Assembly: GCA_905233405.1 (NCBI GenBank)
Contig: CAJOEG010000011.1
Location: 1-19,996 of the forward strand
Origin: an uncultured Bacteroidales bacterium
GTDB taxonomy: Bacteria > Bacteroidota > Bacteroidia > Bacteroidales > ML635J-15
Length of the DNA stretch: 19,996 nucleotides
Direction of reading: 5' to 3'
Shown here: one piece after another, positions 15,531 through 19,996 of the stretch
How positions within the stretch are numbered: position 1 is the stretch's first letter
Layout: every line of letters begins with the position of its first letter
Position numbers and translations under genes: made by a program
The notes under the pieces: model-generated
Told to the model about the DNA's origin: nothing
The model's database searches: none
What the model saw: only the letters and a program-made list of their open reading frames with translations

Positions 15531-16267
15531 TGCAGAGAATCATTACTGTCGAGGGCATTGGCGATGTGGTGGTTGCCAAGCGTCGCAACTGTAACTCAAT
15601 GCGTTTGACAGTGCATCCCGAAAAGGGCTTGCATTTATCCATACCTTTCAGGGTCAGTTATTCTGATGCTGAAAGGTTTGTTTTTGAACACCGCGACTGG
15701 ATTGCCAAAACCCTTCAGGAGCAAAAACAGAAAGGCGTAAAACGCCTTTTCACACCGCAATCACATTTTACTTGCAGAAACACAAAGTTGCAGTTTTCTC
15801 CCACCGATGCACAGAAAAGAATACTATCCGCACGTATAAACAACTATATTGTCACGATATTCTATAATCCCGAACTCGTTGACTTTAGTCTCGATGCGGT
15901 TCAGAATTTCATAAAGAAGGTTATTCTTGCTTCGATACAGAAAGAGGCAGAAAAGATACTTTTCCCTCGTGTTGACGAAATTTCCACACGTACAGGCTTG
16001 ACATTCCGTAAAGTTTCAATTGGAAATGCTCTCACCCGCTGGGGTACGTGTAGTTCGCAAGACGACATTATCTTGTCGTGTCGACTATTACTCTTACCTG
16101 ATTATCTTATTGATTTTGTCATCCTGCACGAACTTTGCCACATTGCACACAAGAACCACGGACCAAAGTTCCACGCACTCCTTGACACACTGTCTGGAGG
16201 AAAGGAAGCACAGTACGATAAAGAACTTAAAGGTTATAATGGGCGGATATTGCCGGATAAGGAATAG
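15530..16267 (+). CDS. YgjP-type zinc metallopeptidase (SprT/M48-like fold)
   Basis: This 245-aa protein belongs to the YgjP metallopeptidase-like group (formerly DUF45). Its C-terminal half shows RWGTCSS (170-176), a hallmark before the catalytic helix. The zinc site follows: H200-E-L-C-H204 with a third histidine at 210 in HKNHGPKF. Glu201 is the expected general base. The N-terminal half (residues 1-110) is the beta-rich domain usual for the family, including RRNCNSMRLTVHP. There is no signal peptide, so it is likely cytoplasmic. Its substrates are not established; relatives are found near restriction and nucleic-acid-repair genes. The ATG overlaps the stop of the 95-aa gene by one base. 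The stop is 3 nt from the stop of the convergent MsrA-AlkD gene. Confidence 0.92.
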   Translation: MQRIITVEGIGDVVVAKRRNCNSMRLTVHPEKGLHLSIPFRVSYSDAERFVFEHRDWIAKTLQEQKQKGVKRLFTPQSHFTCRNTKLQFSPTDAQKRILSARINNYIVTIFYNPELVDFSLDAVQNFIKKVILASIQKEAEKILFPRVDEISTRTGLTFRKVSIGNALTRWGTCSSQDDIILSCRLLLLPDYLIDFVILHELCHIAHKNHGPKFHALLDTLSGGKEAQYDKELKGYNGRILPDKE

Positions 16268-16280
16268 GATTTATTCTTTT
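16259..16280. terminator. Weak candidate hairpin at the convergent gene ends
   Basis: AAGGAATA (16259-16266) can pair with TATTCTTT (16272-16279), giving an 8-bp stem with one G-T pair and a 5-nt loop. A pyrimidine tract (TCTTCTC) follows on the + strand. It spans both stop codons of the converging genes, which is where a shared terminator would be expected. The stem is A/T-rich and short, so the support is modest. Confidence 0.28.
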
Positions 16281-17461
16281 CTTCTCAATCCCTTTAGATA
16301 TTCTTTTTGTTCATCTGTAATCCTATAACTTTCAGTGGCTTTCTGTATGGTCTTGTTGTGAGTCCACGAAGCGAGACGCTTCTGCTCGATGATTGGCAAT
16401 GTGGCATCGTATTGTTTGGCAAGTGCGGTGGCGAAATACCATGCAACCATCATTTTCACATAGTATTCGTCGTTTGTGATGTTTGCAACCCATTCTAGGT
16501 ATTCAGGACGGAAATCGTCATCAAGGAAATGAGTCATAAGCATTTCTATACCGAAACGTATGGTATATGTATTTCTTGACTTCATCCAGCGACGGATGTC
16601 TTTTATAAGTCGCGAGTGGTCTTTATTGAATGACTTTGGCCTAATGAGGTCGCAGGTCGCCCAGTTGTCAATGTATGGAAGGATCCTGTCGATTTCGGCA
16701 ATACTACATTCGTAGTCCTTCATTTCGGCGATAACGAATCCGTGCAAATTGTTCTCATCGTAATACTGATGCGGTAGGCTTGAAAGAAAATCATCGATTT
16801 CTGCATCCTTGGCATATTCCTTTGCAAGTTTGCGCAGTTGCGGCGTACGCACTCCAATTATCCGCTCCTTTTCGATGGTTGGCATTAGCTTTGAATGAAA
16901 ATCGCGGTATCCCAAGTCCTGATTGGCAAATAGGCTTTCGCGAATCTTAACGCTTATTGGCTTGTAATTCTTTGTATAGGCAAAAAGTTCAATCGGCAGA
17001 TGGCAATAGCCTGTCGGGTTCTTGTCTAGGTAATCTTGGTGATAATCATCAGCAGGATAGAAATTTTTCAGCGGGGCGACTTCTACTTGCAAAGGTGAGT
17101 TGTATTTCTTTGCTTCCAATGCCATAACTTCTTGAATTATTGGCAAGTCCGACTTGTCGGCATAATAGATTCCCGTACGATAGCGAGTGCCAAAGTCGGC
17201 TCCTTGTCGGTTGAGGCTTGTCGGGTCGATAGCCTTGAAATATAATCGTATGATGGCGCGCAATGGAATTATGTATGAATCGTATTCCACTAGTACGGCT
17301 TCTGCATAGCCTGTTAGGTCAGTATATACTTGTTCGTAGGTAGGATTCTTGGTATTGCCGTTTGCAAATCCGACCTGAGTGAATGTTATGCCTTCTATTT
17401 GCTTGAGGTAATGTTCTGCACCCCAGAAACATCCTGCTGCAAGATATATCTTCTTTTTCAT
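16271..17461 (-). CDS. Bifunctional fusion: peptide methionine-S-sulfoxide reductase (MsrA) + AlkD-like DNA alkylation repair domain
   Basis: One uninterrupted 396-aa frame joins two full domains. Residues 1-163 are MsrA: GCFWG with catalytic Cys11, PTYEQVYTDLTGYAEAV (40-56, with Tyr52 where His is common), DPTSLNRQGADFGTRYR (79-95), and DDYHQDYLDKNPTGYC (138-153) with Cys153 as the likely resolving cysteine. Residues about 180-396 match the helical, HEAT-like DNA alkylation repair family: FHSKLMP, IIGVRTPQLRKLAKEYAKD, DNWATCDLI (265-273), YTIRFGIEMLMTHFLDDDF, and AWYFATALAKQYD followed by TIQKATESYRI. MsrA repairs oxidised methionine, while AlkD-like proteins excise or recognise alkylated bases. 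The ATG overlaps the HAD gene stop by 4 nt. A frameshift artefact is unlikely because the join is open and both domains are complete. Confidence 0.92.
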   Translation of the reverse strand: MKKKIYLAAGCFWGAEHYLKQIEGITFTQVGFANGNTKNPTYEQVYTDLTGYAEAVLVEYDSYIIPLRAIIRLYFKAIDPTSLNRQGADFGTRYRTGIYYADKSDLPIIQEVMALEAKKYNSPLQVEVAPLKNFYPADDYHQDYLDKNPTGYCHLPIELFAYTKNYKPISVKIRESLFANQDLGYRDFHSKLMPTIEKERIIGVRTPQLRKLAKEYAKDAEIDDFLSSLPHQYYDENNLHGFVIAEMKDYECSIAEIDRILPYIDNWATCDLIRPKSFNKDHSRLIKDIRRWMKSRNTYTIRFGIEMLMTHFLDDDFRPEYLEWVANITNDEYYVKMMVAWYFATALAKQYDATLPIIEQKRLASWTHNKTIQKATESYRITDEQKEYLKGLRRKE

Positions 17462-18078
17462 ATCTGTTGTTTTAATGTTCCGTTATCGTTGAAAAGTTCG
17501 CAAATGTCTTTTGGCTTCTGAAGCCAGATGGTGTTTAGCCCTACCTTTTTTGCTCCTATGCAGTGCTTTTCGCAGTCGTCGATGAAAAGTGTTTCGTCAG
17601 CATTTAGGTTGTGCTTGGCCAGTATATGCTTGAAAACATTTTCGCTTGGTTTGCGGTCACCAATCATGTAGGAGAAGAAAATTTCATCGAAGCATTGACG
17701 AGTAGTACCTAGGTATTTGGTGAAGTATTCGGCATTTACCACGTCGCTGTTGCTGAGCATGAATGTGCGGTAGTGATTGTGAACTTTCGGCAGAATAGTT
17801 TGATGTTTGCGTTTGAAACTGACAATCAGTGTGTTCCATGTCTCGCATATCTGTTCGTCTGAGATGTTGGTGTTGAGTGTTTGACGTAGTTCGTTGCAGA
17901 ATTGGGCAGTTGTCATTTGGTTTGACTCGAAACGTTTGGTAAGACCGATGTCATAGAGCTTACGATAAGGCAGTTCTGTCTTTACTCCTAATTGTTGCAA
18001 ACGTTTGTCAATCAGTCCGACATCTATTGTGATTATCGGTCCGCAGAGGTCGAATATTATATTTTTAATGGATGCCAT
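17458..18078 (-). CDS. HAD-superfamily hydrolase-like protein (subfamily IA), atypical motif I
   Basis: This 206-aa soluble protein has the HAD fold with a helical cap. Motif I is FDLCGPI, with nucleophile Asp10 and Cys12 where the second aspartate of DxDG normally stands. Motif II is FMLSNSD (Ser109), motif III is Lys143 in GDRKPSENVF, and motif IV is FIDDCEKHC (Asp167-Asp168). Most of the catalytic set is present, but the general acid/base aspartate is missing, so phosphatase activity may be lost or changed. Bacteroidota homologues with DFGG at this position are common, and this looks like a relative of that group. The leader before the ATG is A-rich (AAACAACAAAAA). The stop overlaps the MsrA-AlkD start (ATGA), so the two are probably one operon. 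The substrate is unknown. Confidence 0.88.
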   Translation of the reverse strand: MASIKNIIFDLCGPIITIDVGLIDKRLQQLGVKTELPYRKLYDIGLTKRFESNQMTTAQFCNELRQTLNTNISDEQICETWNTLIVSFKRKHQTILPKVHNHYRTFMLSNSDVVNAEYFTKYLGTTRQCFDEIFFSYMIGDRKPSENVFKHILAKHNLNADETLFIDDCEKHCIGAKKVGLNTIWLQKPKDICELFNDNGTLKQQI

Positions 18079-18232
18079 TTTTTGTTGTTTATGATATGGT
18101 AAATACTATACTTTTTGTATTATGCAAAATAGATAGTGAAATTTATTTATATTATAAACATAGTGTGCATATAATCAATAACTTTAAGCTTATGGTATAA
18201 TGACTATTGCTTGTAAAAAACAACAAAAAAGG
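18079..18232. other. 154-bp intergenic region between GH29 and HAD genes
   Basis: This very A/T-rich gap follows the fucosidase stop and precedes the HAD start (both genes on the - strand). The motif TTTTTTGTTGTTT at 18078-18090 is repeated in inverted form at 18218-18230. On the - strand the outer copy gives a T-rich tract just after the fucosidase stop, and the inner copy gives the A-rich leader of the HAD gene. Read on the - strand, TATTTTG at 18131-18125 is one base short of the TAnnTTTG promoter box and could drive the HAD/MsrA-AlkD pair, but this is weak. I see no open reading frame, RNA gene or strong hairpin here. Confidence 0.4.
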
Positions 18233-19492
18233 TTATCTTTTTGTTCTAATTTCCTTCACAATTGCATATTCTCCGTCAGTATTCAAAGTGATTTCATATT
18301 TGTGCTTGCCGTCTTTTGACTGGGTGTAGCGCAGATTGCCTTTGGCGTAAGGGTATAGCGGACGGGTGCCGTAAATTGCATAGCCGTTCTTCTTCAGCCA
18401 TTCTCCGATTTCTTTCATACGTTGCAAAGCCGCTTCAGTGAGTTGACCATCTGCATCTGGACCGACATTGAGCAGATAGTTTCCGCCTTTGGCGACAATG
18501 TCAATGAGGGTGTGTATCAGTTTGCGCGTGCTTTTGTAGTTATCGTTCTCAACGTATGACCAACTGTCGCCCATGCTCATGCAAGTTTCCCACGGGTAAG
18601 ACAAGAGGCTGTCCGGAACCTGCTGCTCGGGAGTGCGGTAGTTTTCGTATTTACCACCAACGCTACGGTCAACAATTATTAGGTCTGGATTGTCCTTGCG
18701 AGCCATAGCGGCAATGCGTGGCATGTCGATGTCCTGTATGCGTTGATAGCATCCGAGCCATTCGCGGGTTTCATCGTTCAGGCTCCATTCTGGACGCACC
18801 CAGCCACCATCGAGCCAAATGATGTCTATGTCGCCATAGTTGTGGGTAAGTTCGTATATCTGGTTGTAGGTAAACTGCTTGAAGTTCTCCCAGCGTTGAG
18901 GATGCGAGGCTATGTCGTAGTTGACGTTGCGGTCGGGAGTTGCCCACTCGTGCGCCCAGTAGTCATCGTTGTGCCAGTCGGGTTTCGAGAAATAGAGACC
19001 TATCCACATCCCTTCATCGCGGAATGCATCAACGATATCCTTTGTAATGTCGGGTTGTGCCGAAGTATGGTAGGGACAATCTGAGCCTGCAACGCTGTAA
19101 TCAGTCTGCTTGCTGTCGAACATACAGAAACCGTCGTGGTGCTTGGTGGTGAAAACCATATATTTCATTCCCGCTTCCTTGGCTGCGTTAGCCCATTGCT
19201 TGGCGTCAAAATGCTTGGGATTGAAAGCCTTGTTAAGTGCTTGATATTCCTTCTTGTATTCGTAATAGTCGGCTCCGTTGCGGTTTATCCACGGTTCGTT
19301 GCATATACTCCACGATTCCACTACACCCCATTGCGAGTACATTCCCCAGTGTGCCATAAAGCCGAATTTCAGGTCTTGCCACTGGTCGATGCGATTGAGA
19401 ATTACAGTGTCGGTTTCGGGTTTGCTGTCGCTCTGAGCTTTCGCTGAAAAAAATGCCAATATTATACTGAGTAGAATAAATGTCCTTTTCAT
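18233..19492 (-). CDS. Secreted alpha-L-fucosidase, glycoside hydrolase family 29
   Basis: This 419-aa enzyme releases alpha-L-fucose from glycans such as mucin or host oligosaccharides. Residues 1-19 are a type I signal peptide (basic MKR, hydrophobic core, AKA before the predicted cut), with no lipobox cysteine, so a periplasmic location is likely. The GH29 TIM barrel shows FGFMAHWGMYS (43-53), FTTKHHDGF (114-122), LYFSKPDWH (167-174) and IIWLDGGW (224-231). Asp228 is in the position of the catalytic nucleophile. The barrel ends near residue 370 and is followed by about 50 residues only, so the C-terminal beta domain seems short. The ATG overlaps the stop of the upstream GH3 gene by 4 nt (ATGA), indicating a common transcript and a joint role in glycan breakdown. 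Exact linkage preference cannot be read from sequence. Confidence 0.93.
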   Translation of the reverse strand: MKRTFILLSIILAFFSAKAQSDSKPETDTVILNRIDQWQDLKFGFMAHWGMYSQWGVVESWSICNEPWINRNGADYYEYKKEYQALNKAFNPKHFDAKQWANAAKEAGMKYMVFTTKHHDGFCMFDSKQTDYSVAGSDCPYHTSAQPDITKDIVDAFRDEGMWIGLYFSKPDWHNDDYWAHEWATPDRNVNYDIASHPQRWENFKQFTYNQIYELTHNYGDIDIIWLDGGWVRPEWSLNDETREWLGCYQRIQDIDMPRIAAMARKDNPDLIIVDRSVGGKYENYRTPEQQVPDSLLSYPWETCMSMGDSWSYVENDNYKSTRKLIHTLIDIVAKGGNYLLNVGPDADGQLTEAALQRMKEIGEWLKKNGYAIYGTRPLYPYAKGNLRYTQSKDGKHKYEITLNTDGEYAIVKEIRTKR

Positions 19493-19996
19493 TGTACTAA
19501 ATATTTAAATTTGAAATTGTCCAGATTCTTATCGTCGCTACTAAAACCAACCTGCAGAATGAATTTGTCACCATGCTTTGGTTCTTCCATTTTACCAGTG
19601 GTTTCGTTGAATTGGCGCAGCCAGAATTTGTCAATCTTTATGTCGAATGTGCTTGTACCTTCAACTGGAACTTCTATTTTTTGCATCCCGACAAGCGATT
19701 TTTGCAAACCGCTTTTGTCGTTTGGATTCTTCAAATAGACTTGTATTACAGTTTTCCCCGACTTGCATTTAGCTTTGCTACCAATGTTGCTGACGGTTCC
19801 CTTGACACGCATTTCGCGATAGTCAACACTTATTTTCCCAATCTTGAATTCAGAATATGAAAGTCCATAGCCAAACGGAAACAATGGTTTTTCCTGCATA
19901 TATTTATAGGTGCGACCTTGCATATTGTAGTCATCGAAGTCGGGAAGTTGGGAAGTCGATTTGTAGAAAGTTACGGGCAAACGACCGAAGTTGTCG
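19489..19996 (-). CDS. Glycoside hydrolase family 3 enzyme, C-terminal part (cut by window edge)
   Basis: Reading on the - strand from the window edge, the frame is open (DNFGRLPVTFYKS) and continues for about 169 codons to its stop. GRLPVTFYKS, LPDFDDYNMQGRTYKYM and PLFPFGYGLSYSEF are the conserved end of the GH3 alpha/beta sandwich domain. The rest (about 110 residues, from IGKISVDY to FKYLVQ) is the fibronectin-III-like domain that ends many GH3 beta-glucosidases and beta-xylosidases. A TTG at 19980 is not the start, since family sequence extends before it. The catalytic domain lies outside the window, so activity on beta-glucosides, beta-xylosides or other sugars cannot be stated. It is coupled to the fucosidase by a 4-nt overlap, as in a polysaccharide-utilisation operon. 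Confidence 0.93.
   Translation of the reverse strand, partial: DNFGRLPVTFYKSTSQLPDFDDYNMQGRTYKYMQEKPLFPFGYGLSYSEFKIGKISVDYREMRVKGTVSNIGSKAKCKSGKTVIQVYLKNPNDKSGLQKSLVGMQKIEVPVEGTSTFDIKIDKFWLRQFNETTGKMEEPKHGDKFILQVGFSSDDKNLDNFKFKYLVQ

Noticed and set aside
18091..18217. Possible small RNA or riboswitch in the HAD leader
   Set aside because: The sequence is A/T-rich without a stable stem, and no known aptamer pattern is visible.
19546..19561. Short match CCTGCAGAATG shared between the GH3 gene and the mraY insert (about 5180)
   Set aside because: An 11-nt identity in a 20-kb window, in different coding contexts and on opposite coding strands, is consistent with chance.

Overview
This window looks like chromosome from a member of the Bacteroidota, most likely the order Bacteroidales. 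The evidence is the gene order of the division and cell wall (dcw) cluster, which has no murF, ddl or murB between the shared genes. Supporting signs are a PASTA-tailed FtsI, a MraY with an enlarged periplasmic loop, a TAnnTTTG-type promoter box, A-rich rather than strong Shine-Dalgarno leaders, and a nearby GH3/GH29 polysaccharide-degradation locus. I cannot fix the genus from sequence alone.

Positions 1-15084 (+ strand) are one compact operon: rsmH (3' part only), ftsL-like, ftsI, murE, mraY, murD, ftsW, murG, murC, ftsQ, ftsA, ftsZ and a GatB/YqeY-domain gene. Most junctions overlap by 4-14 nt or are separated by a few bases, so translational coupling is likely. MurE, MurD and MurC build the UDP-MurNAc-peptide. 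MraY and MurG make lipid I and lipid II. FtsW and FtsI polymerise and cross-link at the septum. FtsL and FtsQ form the periplasmic scaffold, and FtsA anchors the FtsZ ring. Two members are unusual. ftsI carries a reading-frame break near 2543 that separates the transpeptidase from its PASTA tail. MraY (528 aa) carries about 120 extra residues of predicted coiled coil in a periplasmic loop.

Positions 15085-16267 hold a 158-bp intergenic region with a 72-bp imperfect palindrome (MITE/REP-like) and a candidate promoter. They are followed by a translationally coupled pair: a 95-aa protein of unknown function and a YgjP-type zinc metallopeptidase.

Positions 16271-18078 (- strand) hold a two-gene unit: a HAD-superfamily protein lacking the usual second catalytic aspartate, overlapping by 4 nt a single-ORF fusion of methionine sulfoxide reductase A to an AlkD-like DNA alkylation repair domain. 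The two units converge at about 16268.

Positions 18233-19996 (- strand) hold the end of a carbohydrate-degradation operon: the C-terminus of a GH3 glycosidase, cut by the window edge, overlapping a secreted GH29 alpha-L-fucosidase. I found no tRNA, rRNA, CRISPR, insertion sequence or prophage. No gene-free stretch exceeds 300 bases; the longest is 158.

I did not find a wholly new multi-gene system. The strongest candidates for novelty are the MraY coiled-coil insertion, the MsrA-AlkD fusion and the ftsI frame break.
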